Assembly: GCF_003583365.1 (NCBI RefSeq)
Contig: NZ_QXED01000001.1
Location: 558,001 to 622,000, forward strand
DNA: 64,000 nt
Reading direction: 5' to 3'
Source of the DNA: Fibrisoma montanum
GTDB taxonomy: Bacteria > Bacteroidota > Bacteroidia > Cytophagales > Spirosomataceae
Position numbers and translations under genes: made by a program. This document shows, in pieces, positions 1 to 9,364 of the stretch (positions within the stretch are counted from its first letter, which is position 1; each line of letters begins with the position of its first letter). Below the pieces are notes generated by a model. That model made no database searches. It was not told the origin of the DNA and was given only the letters and a program-made list of their open reading frames with translations.

Positions 1-38
1 GTAAACGTATCGATTCATATTGATAAGGGCTTCAAAGC

Positions 39-1049
39 TTATTGGAGCGGTTGGGGTACGGTGGGGCGGGCAATAACGACCGTATCGCCCTGGCGGCTGG
101 TCGAAATACCAAGCGTTTCTTCAAGGAGTTGCAGCAGTTCGCCGGCGTTATTGGCCGAATAAGAACCGGAGATGGTCAGGGCCAGTAGCTCTTTATCGGT
201 TGAGGTCATCGTCAGGCCATAGTTTTCGCGGAGGAGGTAGCCGATTTCCTGTACTGTGGTTTTGTCAAATACGTAGCGGTTGTCGCACCAGGCCGCGTGA
301 TTCTCCGGCTCGGGCGTCGATCCGACCCGGATGCGCTGCGGATCAATCGTAACCAGCTGACCGGGCTTTAACGTCACTTTATTTCTGGACACCTTCCCGG
401 TGAACAGTACGTTTACTTTTCCCTGATTCAGCACCACCTTGCCACCCCGCTGCCGCGCAAAGACGTTGAACACCGTGCCGAGTACCTCAACCTGAAACTG
501 TTGATCCGTCCGGACTATGAATCGCTGGTGTGTTTTGGTATGCATCACCGAAAACAGAGCCTCTCCTTCCAGCAGCACCTCACGGGGGCCGGATGTAAAG
601 CCAAAGCGCGGCACCCGAAGCCGGGAGTTCGCATTCAGTACAACCGTACTGCCGTCGGGCAACGTAATGTTCCGTGTCTGTCCGTAAGCGGTTTGGTAGG
701 ATTCGTACTGCCACTGGTTGCGCAGGACCCAGACCGACGTCATCAGCAGCAGGGTAACGGCCGCGGCAATCGACCAGCGCAGCCAGATAGGCCGGGTCCT
801 CACCACCGTAGTATGGCTGATTTCGGGTACCTCGGCCGAGCCGACGTGTTTCAGCATTTGATGATACTTATCAATGGCCTGATCAACGTCGGCAGTATAG
901 GTAGGCAGCAGCGTTTCGTACTCAATCAGATACTGGTAAAACAGTTCTTCATTACGCTGATCCCGTAGCCAGGTTTCGATCATCTGCTTTTGCAGGGCAG
1001 ACGCCTTCCCGGCCAAATAGTCGAATATGAGTTCTTTCGTGATCGTCAT
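39..1049 (-). CDS. FecR-family anti-sigma factor
   Basis: This is a membrane anti-sigma factor of the FecR type, which relays a signal from an outer-membrane TonB-dependent transducer to an ECF sigma factor. A cytoplasmic N-terminal region is followed by one membrane segment (around WLRWSIAAAVTLLLMTSVWV), a FecR domain containing NITLPDGSTVVLNANS, and a C-terminal domain of the kind found in Bacteroidota FecR proteins. The open frame extends to a GTG at 1097, but the ATG at 1049 (MTITKELIFDYL) matches the family start and was chosen, giving 336 residues. It lies directly downstream of the sigma gene on the same strand. The SusC partner would be expected beyond the left edge. Family assignment is firm; the signal is unknown. 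Confidence 0.9.
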   Translation of the reverse strand: MTITKELIFDYLAGKASALQKQMIETWLRDQRNEELFYQYLIEYETLLPTYTADVDQAIDKYHQMLKHVGSAEVPEISHTTVVRTRPIWLRWSIAAAVTLLLMTSVWVLRNQWQYESYQTAYGQTRNITLPDGSTVVLNANSRLRVPRFGFTSGPREVLLEGEALFSVMHTKTHQRFIVRTDQQFQVEVLGTVFNVFARQRGGKVVLNQGKVNVLFTGKVSRNKVTLKPGQLVTIDPQRIRVGSTPEPENHAAWCDNRYVFDKTTVQEIGYLLRENYGLTMTSTDKELLALTISGSYSANNAGELLQLLEETLGISTSRQGDTVVIARPTVPQPLQ

Positions 1050-1113
1050 CCTGTCCGATGCTTTTAATGGAAAGACAACCGGAGTTCCCTGTTCCACTTA
1101 CAACTGCCCGTGG

Positions 1114-1815
1114 TTATTGATACAAGAGGCTGGTAAGTACCCACAACAGCAGGTACCATTTTCGTTTCAGCAGGCTGCGAATGTGCTTGTTAGCCCGGTA
1201 TAGCTGCACTTCAACGGTCTTGATGGACAGTTGTAGTTCATCGGCAATCTCCTGGTACTTCTTGCCTTCAAACCGATTCAGCAGATAAATCCGGCGTCGG
1301 TCGATGGGCAGGTCATTGATGGCATTCTGGACGTCATGGTACAGTTCTTCAAACTGAATGAGTGAGTCCGGCGACTCACCGCTCGACGCCGTCATGTTGC
1401 CAACTTCGTCAGTGTCTTCGTCGACCGTCTGCCGGTTGAGTTGTTGTTTCAGATAGTTGAAAGCGCGATTGCGGACCGTCCGGAGCAGGTAGAATCGGTA
1501 AGACGTGGTGATGTCGGCGAAAATGTTCTGCTGATAGAACTGGTAGAAAATATCCGATACCAGGTCTTCGGCCACGCTCTTCGACCCGACAAACTTGACG
1601 GCGTGGCTGCACATGGGCTGGTAGTACCGGCGAAACAGCAACTCTACACCTAATTTCGGGTTCTCGCCCATCGTCTTTCGGATGAACAGTTCATCGTCTT
1701 CCGGGATAGTCATCCGCGTATCAGTTGACGGGCTGGAATACCCAATCCGTAGTTGATCTTCATCGGAAGTGAACGGTATAGATTTCGCCGGATTCATGGT
1801 AGTAGGCCACATCAA
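1114..1815 (-). CDS. ECF RNA polymerase sigma factor (sigma-70 family)
   Basis: This is an extracytoplasmic-function sigma factor that redirects RNA polymerase, normally held inactive by the adjacent FecR protein. Region 2 is visible around LLFRRYYQPMCSHAVKFVG and AEDLVSDIFYQFYQ. Region 4 is visible around FEGKKYQEIADELQLSIKTV, followed by a basic and then hydrophobic tail (RKWYLLLWVLTSLLYQ). The first 34 residues have no family match, and an internal ATG at 1713 (MTIPEDDELFIRKTM) fits typical starts better. The upstream ATG at 1815 is reported as the longest form. It is the first gene of a sigma/FecR pair that usually controls a nearby SusC/SusD operon, which is not visible on this side. Confidence 0.9.
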   Translation of the reverse strand: MMWPTTMNPAKSIPFTSDEDQLRIGYSSPSTDTRMTIPEDDELFIRKTMGENPKLGVELLFRRYYQPMCSHAVKFVGSKSVAEDLVSDIFYQFYQQNIFADITTSYRFYLLRTVRNRAFNYLKQQLNRQTVDEDTDEVGNMTASSGESPDSLIQFEELYHDVQNAINDLPIDRRRIYLLNRFEGKKYQEIADELQLSIKTVEVQLYRANKHIRSLLKRKWYLLLWVLTSLLYQ

Positions 1816-2698
1816 TGGTTATGAGTAGGAATTACCAGTGCCTTTTCAGATAAGACAAGTTCATCCACAAAAGCACTTACAGAGGTTGCAATTTTTCACC
1901 ATCTTTTTGCAGAAAACCGGGTCTCCGTGCAGATAAGAGGTATTTTATGTTGAATTAATTAGTTAATTCCGCTCTGCTTATCATACGAAGAGGATGACTT
2001 TCCACCCTGGACAAGCATCAGATCCAGCTGTCCTTTTCTGCTTCAGGAGCGGGTGTACGAGGTCAGAAAAAACCGGTTTCTGCCCTCTAGGTCATGCTGA
2101 AAGTCTAGTTGATACTACCTGTTGAGCTCTTAATACTATATTATTATAAAATAACTAGTTCAACGATACAATACTATACTATAAGGGAATAGAATGCAAA
2201 AGTTTTGAACAATATTTTTACAGAGTACTATTATTTCCAGATCGCTACGTAGAAATTGCACTATAGTATGACTATACATAAATCAGCTACCTGACCCATG
2301 AACGACGCGGCTCTCAGGCTGATGTCTTTACATCACTTATTCGTATGTGTCGGATCAATACGTTGGAATAAAGGGGGAGTGTGATGAACAAGCATCATAC
2401 GGCTGTCGGCTGTGCTCATCAGGAGGGGGTCAATAGCTGGCTTACTGTCGTTGAGTACGTAGTTGTCAGGAGCCGAACACGAGCGGATTAACGCGATTTA
2501 CAAGCACTCATTCCGGGAGGTTCGGGAAGAGAGAGCACCAAGTTTTCTGACCCGGAGGTGGGCAAGAACCTAATGCGTTCTGTCGATTCGTTACGTGGAA
2601 ACGGGCAGGTGTTTCGCCAGCCTCAGGCTGTAATCAGGGATGAGTCCGCCGGCCGACCATGTCCCAAACACCAGTCGGCTTCTCAGGTATACGCATCG
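1816..2698. other. Intergenic region with no recognised gene
   Basis: About 880 bases separate the sigma gene from the end of the IclR gene. I recognise no protein family in any frame. The part at 2100-2290 is AT-rich and carries repeated AATACTATA/TATAGTAT words; the 13-mer at 2166-2178 also occurs in reverse complement upstream of susC at 4560-4572. A 7-bp inverted repeat with a 4-base loop lies at 1952-1969. The segment 2290-2698 could be decayed coding sequence, but nothing supports a specific origin. Confidence 0.5.
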
Positions 2699-3439
2699 TT
2701 ACGCTTGTTTCAACCGGTCGTTAATCGCCGACGACGCGTCCCGCAGGGCAATAACCAGCTCCCGTTTCCGCTCCGTCGAACACCGGATTTCAGGTAAAAA
2801 GATACTCAGGCTGGCGACCACCTGATCGCCTTTCCGGATCGGCACGGCAAACCCCACGATGTGAGAAGACGAGTGGGTAACAACCAGTTCGTTCTTTCGA
2901 ATTTCGGCCAGCGCCTGTTCCAGACCTTCGGCCGTTTCGGCACCGGGCCAGATACCCGCCGATGGTAACCCCACTACCTGCACAAAACCGGCCCGTTCTT
3001 TTTCCGACATAAATGCCAGCAAAATGCGCCCGCTCGCCGTTTCGTACACATTTCGTTCGCTGCGGCTACGTACCTGTAAGTCCTGGTCACTGTTCACCAG
3101 GTGAATGATGTAGCGCTTGTAATTGCGAATTACGCCGAGAATCGAGGTTTCGTTCAATCGGCGGGTCAGTTCTTCCATGACCTCGGCCGCAGCCAGCACC
3201 AGCGTCGGGCCGTTCGACGAGTTATTGGTCAGGTTATAGGCCATTGGCCCCAGCCGGTAGCCTTTCTTACGCCCCAGGTGCTCCAGGTAGTTGATTTCAA
3301 CCAGCGTTTTCAGGATGTTGGCGCACGTAGCCTGATGGAGCTGCATAGCCTCAGCAATTTCGGTCAGCGAATGGGCTTTAGTCGGGTCGCGGGCTACGAA
3401 TTCGAGTATGTTGAACGCTTTGACAATAACTAGGACCAT
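2699..3439 (-). CDS. IclR-family transcriptional regulator
   Basis: This is a 246-residue regulator with an N-terminal winged helix-turn-helix (about residues 5-65, including SLTEIAEAMQLHQATCANIL) and a C-terminal IclR effector-binding domain (about 80-245, including ETASGRILLAFMS and VGFAVPIRKGDQVVASLSIF). IclR proteins of the KdgR type control uronate and pectin catabolism in other bacteria. Here the gene lies beside a kduD homologue and divergent from a SusCD operon, so a role as the sensor of a 2-keto-3-deoxy sugar acid is a reasonable inference. The start is an ATG at 3439. A 13-bp inverted repeat flanks its upstream region and may be an operator. Confidence 0.92.
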   Translation of the reverse strand: MVLVIVKAFNILEFVARDPTKAHSLTEIAEAMQLHQATCANILKTLVEINYLEHLGRKKGYRLGPMAYNLTNNSSNGPTLVLAAAEVMEELTRRLNETSILGVIRNYKRYIIHLVNSDQDLQVRSRSERNVYETASGRILLAFMSEKERAGFVQVVGLPSAGIWPGAETAEGLEQALAEIRKNELVVTHSSSHIVGFAVPIRKGDQVVASLSIFLPEIRCSTERKRELVIALRDASSAINDRLKQA

Positions 3440-3460
3440 GATGGTAACTGCTTATATAGC

Positions 3461-3537
3461 ACGCAGATTGTCATGATTAGTATGGTTAATTATGATAGGC
3501 CACCTTAACAAATCATAAAAATCCTGACAATCTGCGT
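3461..3537. repeat. 13-bp inverted repeat upstream of the IclR gene
   Basis: The arms ACGCAGATTGTCA (3461-3473) and TGACAATCTGCGT (3525-3537) are exact reverse complements separated by 51 bases. After one mismatch the match continues inward for four more bases (GATT). The pair fills the 127-bp gap between the IclR start and the kduD stop, on the promoter side of the regulator. It could be two copies of one operator in opposite orientation, or a transcript hairpin after kduD. There is no T-run, so a simple terminator is less likely. Confidence 0.75.
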
Positions 3538-3566
3538 CCTACATGATTTGACTTCTATCACACATT

Positions 3567-4337
3567 TTATCGCCCCATCCAGCCCCCGTCGACGGTCAGA
3601 ATCGTGCCGTGAACGTAGTCCGATGCGGCCGACGCCAGATAGATGGTCGCTCCTTTAAAATCGTCGGGGGTTCCCCAGCGGCCGGCCGGTATGCGCGACA
3701 GGATGGCCTGGCTGCGAACCGGATCGTTACGCAGGGCTTCGGTATTATCCGTGTCGATATAACCCGGAGCGATGGCATTCACGTTCACGCCTGATCCTGC
3801 CCATTCATTGGCAAATGCTTTCACCAGACTACCTATAGCCCCTTTGCTGGCGGCATAGCCGGGCACATTGATCCCGCCCTGAAACGTCAGCAGAGATGCC
3901 GTAAAGATAACCTTACCGGACCCCCGGGTCAGCATGTCACGCCCGATCTCACGGGTAAGGATAAACGGCGCCGATAAGTTTGTTTCCAGCACCGTATCCC
4001 AGTACTCATCAGGGTGCTCGGCAGCCGGCTTGCGCAGAATGGTACCCGCATTATTAACAAGAATATCAATAACCGGCACATCCTGACGCACCTGGTCGAT
4101 AAAGGCCATCAGCGCCTGTCGGTTGCTCACATCGCACTGATAAGCCCTGAACTGCCTCCCGAGCGCCTGTACTTCTTCTTCAACCTGGCTTCCTGAACGC
4201 TCCAGCGATGCTGATACACCTATGATATCCGCTCCGGCTTCAGCCAGTGCAAGCGCCATTGCCTTACCAATTCCGCGTTTGCACCCCGTAACAAGAGCCA
4301 CTTTTCCAGTAAGTGAAAATAACGTAGTAATCGACAT
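3567..4337 (-). CDS. kduD: 2-dehydro-3-deoxy-D-gluconate 5-dehydrogenase (KduD-like SDR)
   Basis: This short-chain dehydrogenase interconverts 2,5-diketo-3-deoxygluconate and 2-keto-3-deoxygluconate with NAD(P)H, a step downstream of unsaturated uronates made by polysaccharide lyases. It has the Rossmann glycine motif TGCKRGIG (17-24), NNAG (95-98) and the catalytic Ser148, Tyr161 and Lys165. The KduD-characteristic stretches YIDTDNTEALRND and RIPAGRWGTPDD, and the C-terminal SDYVHGTILTVDGGW, separate it from generic SDRs. Its 256 residues match the family. It is divergent from susC and upstream of the IclR gene, so it is probably co-regulated with both. Confidence 0.88.
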   Translation of the reverse strand: MSITTLFSLTGKVALVTGCKRGIGKAMALALAEAGADIIGVSASLERSGSQVEEEVQALGRQFRAYQCDVSNRQALMAFIDQVRQDVPVIDILVNNAGTILRKPAAEHPDEYWDTVLETNLSAPFILTREIGRDMLTRGSGKVIFTASLLTFQGGINVPGYAASKGAIGSLVKAFANEWAGSGVNVNAIAPGYIDTDNTEALRNDPVRSQAILSRIPAGRWGTPDDFKGATIYLASAASDYVHGTILTVDGGWMGR

Positions 4338-4612
4338 AGTCTAACATTGTGATAGTTGTTGCAATACTAAATCTTTTAATAATAAATATCTAATTCAGAA
4401 TCTTAAAATTTGACCAGCAATTGTATTTTATCCATAAAAAATTTCTCTTCTGAGCAACTTACAAGGGTAATCTGGTACTTTTTTTAGATAGACAATATTA
4501 GAAAAATTTAACTGTCGAAAAAAATTGTGCAATTCAATTTGCATTGCATCAAATTTGACTATAGTATTGTATGGATTGAGATTTAATTTTACAATGATAT
4601 AATAAACCCTAT
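4338..4612. promoter_or_regulatory. Divergent promoter region between kduD and susC
   Basis: These 275 bases are clearly AT-richer than the flanking genes and have no open frame. A CAAATTTG at 4550-4557 resembles the Bacteroidota -7 element TAnnTTTG and would place a transcript start about 50 bases before susC. The motif TATAGTATTGTAT follows at 4560-4572 and recurs inverted at 2166-2178. The promoter assignment is tentative. Confidence 0.4.
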
Positions 4613-7600
4613 ATGAACCAACTTCTCACTAAGATGCAAAGAGCGTGGCTGACAGCTGTATGCTGGCTGGCAGCGGCAACATTGCTCTTTGCTCAATCGG
4701 GCTCAGTGGTGACCGGTAAGGTTACAGACGATGCCGGTCAGGCATTACCCGGCGTTACGGTGGTCGAGAAAGGCACCAATTCGGGTACAACGACGGACAA
4801 CAACGGAGCGTTTTCGTTGCGGGTCAGATCAGGTAAATCGACGTTAGTTTTCTCATTTGTTGGTTACCTGTCCAGAGAGCTTGCGGTTGATAATCAGTCG
4901 TCGCTTACAGTTAGCCTATCCCCCGATACCAAGCAGCTTGGCGAAGTGGTCGTTGTGGGCTACGGTACGCAGGAAAAGAAAGACCTGACCGGCGCCATTG
5001 CTTCAGTGGGTTCCAAAGACATTCAGAAGCTGCCGGTTTCTGGCGTCGATCAGGCCTTGCAGGGTCAGGTAGCAGGTTTGCAGATTTCGCAGAGCAACGG
5101 CGCTCCGGGCGCAAATACCAACATTCTGATTCGCGGGATTGGCTCCATCTCTGGCGGCAACGAGCCACTGTTCGTTATCGATGGGTATCCGGTAACGAAC
5201 TCCGGCATTGGTAACCCGCTCAACACCATCAACCCCAACGATATCGAGAGCATCGACGTCCTGAAAGATGCGTCATCGACGGCCATTTACGGGTCGCGGG
5301 GGTCGAACGGGGTTATCATGATTACGACCAAGCGCGGCAAAGCCGGCAAGACCCGGATTGAAGTGGATGCCTACACGGGTTTTCAGCAGGTAGCCAGGAA
5401 ACTGGATCTGCTCAATACGCCCGATTTCGTGCAGTTCATAAAAGATGGGCGGAACAACGGCTACATCGATAACAACCCGAACGGCAAAATCACCGACCCG
5501 AATAACCTCCGGCCCAACTCGTTCCAGATTCCGGCACTCATCCAGGGCGATATTTCCCAGTTGCCGAACACCGACTGGCAGGATGCCATCTTCCGGACGG
5601 CCCCCATTCAGAATTACCAGATTTCGGCCTCGGGCGGAAATGAGAACATCCGGTACTCTATCTCGGGGGGCTACTTCAGCCAGAAAGGGATTATCATTAG
5701 CTCGGGTCTGGAGCGGTACTCCTTCCGGATGAATCTGGACGGGAAAATATCCAACCGCATCAACGTTGGGGTAACCATGCTTCCCAGCTTCACGAAGCAG
5801 GATGATGTGTCGGCCATTGGTCACTCAGGAGGGGCGGTGGTGCAGGCGGCTCTGTCGTTACCCCCCTATTTCCCGGTGTATAATCCGGACGGCTCGTATT
5901 TCGTGACGTACCGCCCCACCGAAGGCGACATTTCTTATCCGAACCCGGTTCAGTTGGCCAACGAGCTAAAGATTGACGGGACCCAGCTACGCTTCTTCGG
6001 GAATGCCTACGCAGAAGTGTCTATCCTCGAGGGGCTGAAATTCAGAACAACCATCGGTACTGACCTGAACTATGCCAAAAACCGGCGGTTCCAGCCTAAC
6101 ACGATTGACCCGATCAGTATTCTGACGAACGCAACGGGCACGAATACGGAAGCCACGAACTGGCTGAACGAAAATACCTTTAGCTACAAGAAGCGCTTTG
6201 GCGATCACTCCGTCGACGCCGTAGCCGGCTTCACGGCTCAGAAGGCCTACTCAAACGTAATTCAGGCGCAGGCTACCCGCTTCCCGGACAACCTGATTGA
6301 GAGCGTTAACGGCGGTACCATTAACGCGGGCTACGAAAACGTAACCATTCAGACGTTGCTATCGTACCTCGCCCGTGTCAACTATTCATTTAAAGACAAA
6401 TACCTCGTCACCGCTACGGTTCGCCGGGATGGCTCGTCGCGTTTTGGAGCCGATAACCGCTGGGGTACGTTCCCATCGGCTTCGGTAGGCTGGCGCGTAT
6501 CGGAAGAAGAATTCATGAAAGGCGTGACGTTCGTGTCAGATTTGAAGTTCCGCGCCAGCTATGGCCTGACCGGGAACAACGCCATCGGCGACTACCGCGC
6601 CATTGGACTGCTGCAGGATGCCAACTACATCATCGGCAACACACTGACTCCCGGTTTGGGACGGTCGACCTTCACCAATTCTCTGCTGGGCTGGGAATCG
6701 ATGAAACAACTTGATCTCGGAGTTGATTTCAGCATGCTCAACAACCGGGTTTCCGTTACGGCCGATTACTACGATAAGCGCAACACGGACATGCTGTTCA
6801 CGATCCAGACACCGGCCGCAACGGGCCTAACCAGTGCAGTCGTGAATCTGGGGGAGGTCCAGAACCGGGGATTCGAGTTTGCCGTCAGCAGCCGCAATAC
6901 CGTGAAAGCGTTCAAGTGGACAACCAGCGCCAACATTACGTTCAATCAAAACAAGGTGTTGTCCATGAGCGCCGATGCTGAGCGGATTTTCAGTACGGCT
7001 CTGGGACGGACGGCCTACGCCGTCACCCAGGCAGGTGACCCTATCGGTAGCTTCTTTGGTCGGCGGGTGATCGGCGTGTTTCAGACCGACGAAGAAGCCA
7101 CAACTTACGGCAAGCAGCCCTTTGCCAAAGCGGGTGACTTCAAATGGGAGGACATCAACAACGACGGCCGGATTGATGACAACGACCGTACCGTTATTGG
7201 CAGCCCGCATCCGAAATTCTTCTTCGGTTTCAATAACAACTTCTCCTACAAAGGCTTTACACTCGACGTCCTGACCAATGGGATGGTTGGACAAAAGATT
7301 TACAATGCTACGTTCTCGGTGAACAACTCGGGGGTTCAGAACCAGATTCAGGAGGTATTCGACAACCGCTGGGTGTCGCCTTCGCAACCGGGCAACGGCA
7401 TGTACGGGCGCTCGATTCGCGGTGGCCGTAACAACAACCCTCTCTTCAGCGATGCTTACCTGTTCGACGGTTCGTTCCTGCGCATTCGTAACGTAACGCT
7501 GGCGTACAACATACCGTCATCGTTAATCAATCGCCTGGGAGTAGGATCCGCACGGGTATACGCTACAGGCACGAACCTGTTTACGTTCACCAGCTACAAT

Positions 7601-7714
7601 GGCTATGACCCGGAAGTGAGTGCTTCCAACGATGACCTGCGGGCCGCCGGTCTTGACTTCGGCACGTACCCACAGGCACGCACCATTACGTTCGGTATCA
7701 ACTTAGGCTTTTAA
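4613..7714 (+). CDS. SusC-family TonB-dependent outer-membrane transporter
   Basis: This is the outer-membrane barrel of a SusCD glycan importer, drawing oligosaccharides across the outer membrane with TonB energy. A signal peptide (to about residue 28, ending LLFAQ) precedes a carboxypeptidase-regulatory-like domain (about 30-110) and the conserved SusC motif EVVVVGYGTQEKKDLTGAI (111-129). The plug domain contains NILIRGIGSISGGNEPLFVI, and a beta-barrel runs to the C-terminal Phe. At 1033 residues it is a normal length. susD follows after 19 bases. The adjacent IclR gene, kduD and lyases point to a uronate-rich glycan as substrate. Confidence 0.97.
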   Translation: MNQLLTKMQRAWLTAVCWLAAATLLFAQSGSVVTGKVTDDAGQALPGVTVVEKGTNSGTTTDNNGAFSLRVRSGKSTLVFSFVGYLSRELAVDNQSSLTVSLSPDTKQLGEVVVVGYGTQEKKDLTGAIASVGSKDIQKLPVSGVDQALQGQVAGLQISQSNGAPGANTNILIRGIGSISGGNEPLFVIDGYPVTNSGIGNPLNTINPNDIESIDVLKDASSTAIYGSRGSNGVIMITTKRGKAGKTRIEVDAYTGFQQVARKLDLLNTPDFVQFIKDGRNNGYIDNNPNGKITDPNNLRPNSFQIPALIQGDISQLPNTDWQDAIFRTAPIQNYQISASGGNENIRYSISGGYFSQKGIIISSGLERYSFRMNLDGKISNRINVGVTMLPSFTKQDDVSAIGHSGGAVVQAALSLPPYFPVYNPDGSYFVTYRPTEGDISYPNPVQLANELKIDGTQLRFFGNAYAEVSILEGLKFRTTIGTDLNYAKNRRFQPNTIDPISILTNATGTNTEATNWLNENTFSYKKRFGDHSVDAVAGFTAQKAYSNVIQAQATRFPDNLIESVNGGTINAGYENVTIQTLLSYLARVNYSFKDKYLVTATVRRDGSSRFGADNRWGTFPSASVGWRVSEEEFMKGVTFVSDLKFRASYGLTGNNAIGDYRAIGLLQDANYIIGNTLTPGLGRSTFTNSLLGWESMKQLDLGVDFSMLNNRVSVTADYYDKRNTDMLFTIQTPAATGLTSAVVNLGEVQNRGFEFAVSSRNTVKAFKWTTSANITFNQNKVLSMSADAERIFSTALGRTAYAVTQAGDPIGSFFGRRVIGVFQTDEEATTYGKQPFAKAGDFKWEDINNDGRIDDNDRTVIGSPHPKFFFGFNNNFSYKGFTLDVLTNGMVGQKIYNATFSVNNSGVQNQIQEVFDNRWVSPSQPGNGMYGRSIRGGRNNNPLFSDAYLFDGSFLRIRNVTLAYNIPSSLINRLGVGSARVYATGTNLFTFTSYNGYDPEVSASNDDLRAAGLDFGTYPQARTITFGINLGF

Positions 7715-7733
7715 CCCTTAGGCCCCGAAAACC

Positions 7734-9206
7734 ATGAAAATTAAGTATATCCCTCTGATTCTGCTGGCCTTGCTCACTACTGCGTGCGAGGACTCGTTTC
7801 TGGAGCAGGTTCCCGTTACCGAACGTAGCGAAGTCAATTTTTACAAAACGGCCGCCGATTTCAACAATGCGGTAGTAGGTGTTTACGCCACCCTGAAACA
7901 TCCCGGCCTATACGGCACGGGCAGTGGAGCCTTGTTTGCCATGTCGGAAATCATCTCCGACAATACTGATCTGGGTGTCACACGAACAGCCATCTCATCG
8001 CCCCTCTTTGAGATTGATGATTACCTGATAACCATCACTAATTCGACTATCAATACAGCCTGGACTGGTCATTATCAGGGCATTGCTCGTGCCAACGCCG
8101 TCCTGGATCGTCTGCCACAGGTGGATATTCAGCAGGCTACCAAAGACCGGATTGAAGGCGAAGCCCGGTTCATGCGGGCCATGTTCTACTTCAATCTGGT
8201 TCGGCTCTTTGGTGATGTGCAGCTGATTACGTCCGAAATCAGTTCGCCGTACGGCGCCAATACGCTGACCCGTAGCCCCGCTGCTCAGGTGTACGAGTTG
8301 ATCGTCAATGACCTGAAAGTGGCCGAAGAGAAATTGCCGACGACTATTGCCAACGCGGAGGCTGGCCGGGCGTCTCGCTGGGCGGCTAAAACGCTGCTGG
8401 GCAAGGTATACCTGACCCTGAAGCAGTATGACAACGCGGCCACTAAACTGAAGGAAGTTATTGACTCCAGGGCATACGATCTGATGCCGAGCTATGCGGC
8501 CGTGTTTAGCCCTACGACGTCATTTGCCGCCAACCGGGAAGTGATTCTGGCCGTGCAGTACGTATCCGGTTTGATTGGCCAGCCAACGTACTCGGGGCAG
8601 GCAGGGCAGGGTTCGGATATGTGGTCGAACTGGGCGCCGTTCAACGCGGGTTCGGCCCTGCTGGGTACCGGTGGCGGTGGCGGTGGTGGCTTTAACCGGC
8701 CAACCGCCGACCTGGTGAAGGCTTACGAAGCAGGCGATGTGCGCAAAGATGCGTCGCTGCTGACCAGCTATAAGAATGCGCAGGGTCGCGACGTAAACGA
8801 TGCGTACGTCGTGAAATACCGCCAGCAGGGTGCGTTGAACGCCGATTCCGATGTAGATTTTCCCATCCTTCGTTACGCCGATGTGCTGCTGATGTACGCC
8901 GAAGCGCTCAACGAGCAGGGAAGAACCGCCGAAGCGCTGCCGTTCCTGAACCAGATTCGCAAGCGGGCCGGACTGGCCGACAAAATCGGCTTAAGTCAGG
9001 CCGATATGCGACTGGCCCTGGAGCAGGAGCGCCGGGTTGAGCTGGCGTTTGAAAACCACCGCTGGTTTGACCTCGTCCGCACGGATCGTTACCTGCCCGT
9101 GCTGACAGGAAAAGGGCTTAAAGTACAGGCATTTCACCGCTTCTATCCCATACCACAACGCGAGATTGATTTGAACAGGACCCTGACGCAGAACCAGGGC
9201 TATTAG
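7734..9206 (+). CDS. SusD/RagB-family glycan-binding lipoprotein
   Basis: This is the surface lipoprotein lid of the SusC transporter. The signal peptide ends in the lipobox LLTTAC with the lipidated Cys at residue 18. SusD N-terminal TPR-type helices follow (RIEGEARFMRAMFYFNLVRL), then the C-terminal signature AFENHRWFDLVRTDRY and the ending RFYPIPQREIDLNRTLTQNQGY. At 490 residues it is a normal length. A run of about eight glycines, encoded near 8665-8690, interrupts the loop region around residue 315; it is a local simple repeat that could vary in length. A terminator hairpin follows the gene. Confidence 0.96.
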   Translation: MKIKYIPLILLALLTTACEDSFLEQVPVTERSEVNFYKTAADFNNAVVGVYATLKHPGLYGTGSGALFAMSEIISDNTDLGVTRTAISSPLFEIDDYLITITNSTINTAWTGHYQGIARANAVLDRLPQVDIQQATKDRIEGEARFMRAMFYFNLVRLFGDVQLITSEISSPYGANTLTRSPAAQVYELIVNDLKVAEEKLPTTIANAEAGRASRWAAKTLLGKVYLTLKQYDNAATKLKEVIDSRAYDLMPSYAAVFSPTTSFAANREVILAVQYVSGLIGQPTYSGQAGQGSDMWSNWAPFNAGSALLGTGGGGGGGFNRPTADLVKAYEAGDVRKDASLLTSYKNAQGRDVNDAYVVKYRQQGALNADSDVDFPILRYADVLLMYAEALNEQGRTAEALPFLNQIRKRAGLADKIGLSQADMRLALEQERRVELAFENHRWFDLVRTDRYLPVLTGKGLKVQAFHRFYPIPQREIDLNRTLTQNQGY

Positions 9207-9241
9207 ATTGTTTTTTCTTCATAGGTTAGTATTAGTAACAG

Positions 9242-9303
9242 AAAGGCCGCTGGGCGCCGGAACGCCGGAACGCCGGAACGGTGAGATTCCTGGCGGCCTT
9301 TTT
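9242..9303 (+). terminator. Terminator hairpin with triple 8-bp repeat in its loop
   Basis: Arms AAAGGCCGC (9242-9250) and GCGGCCTTT (9293-9301) pair exactly and run into a T-tract. The loop contains three perfect tandem copies of CGCCGGAA (9255-9278). The hairpin lies 36 bases after susD, so it probably attenuates transcription between susCD and the enzyme genes. Confidence 0.75.
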
Positions 9304-9364
9304 CAAATCCTTTATCAGGAGAAAGCGTAATAGAGAGTCTTAAAAACCTGATTAGTTGGTCGTC

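Noticed and set aside
9255-9278. Three tandem CGCCGGAA copies as a CRISPR-like or VNTR array
   Set aside because: There are only three 8-bp units inside a terminator loop with no spacers; treated as part of the terminator.
9338-9360. CTTAA and ATTAG words resembling the CTAAG-repeat sites
   Set aside because: There are only two words with a 12-bp step, no third half-site and no -7 core at the expected distance.
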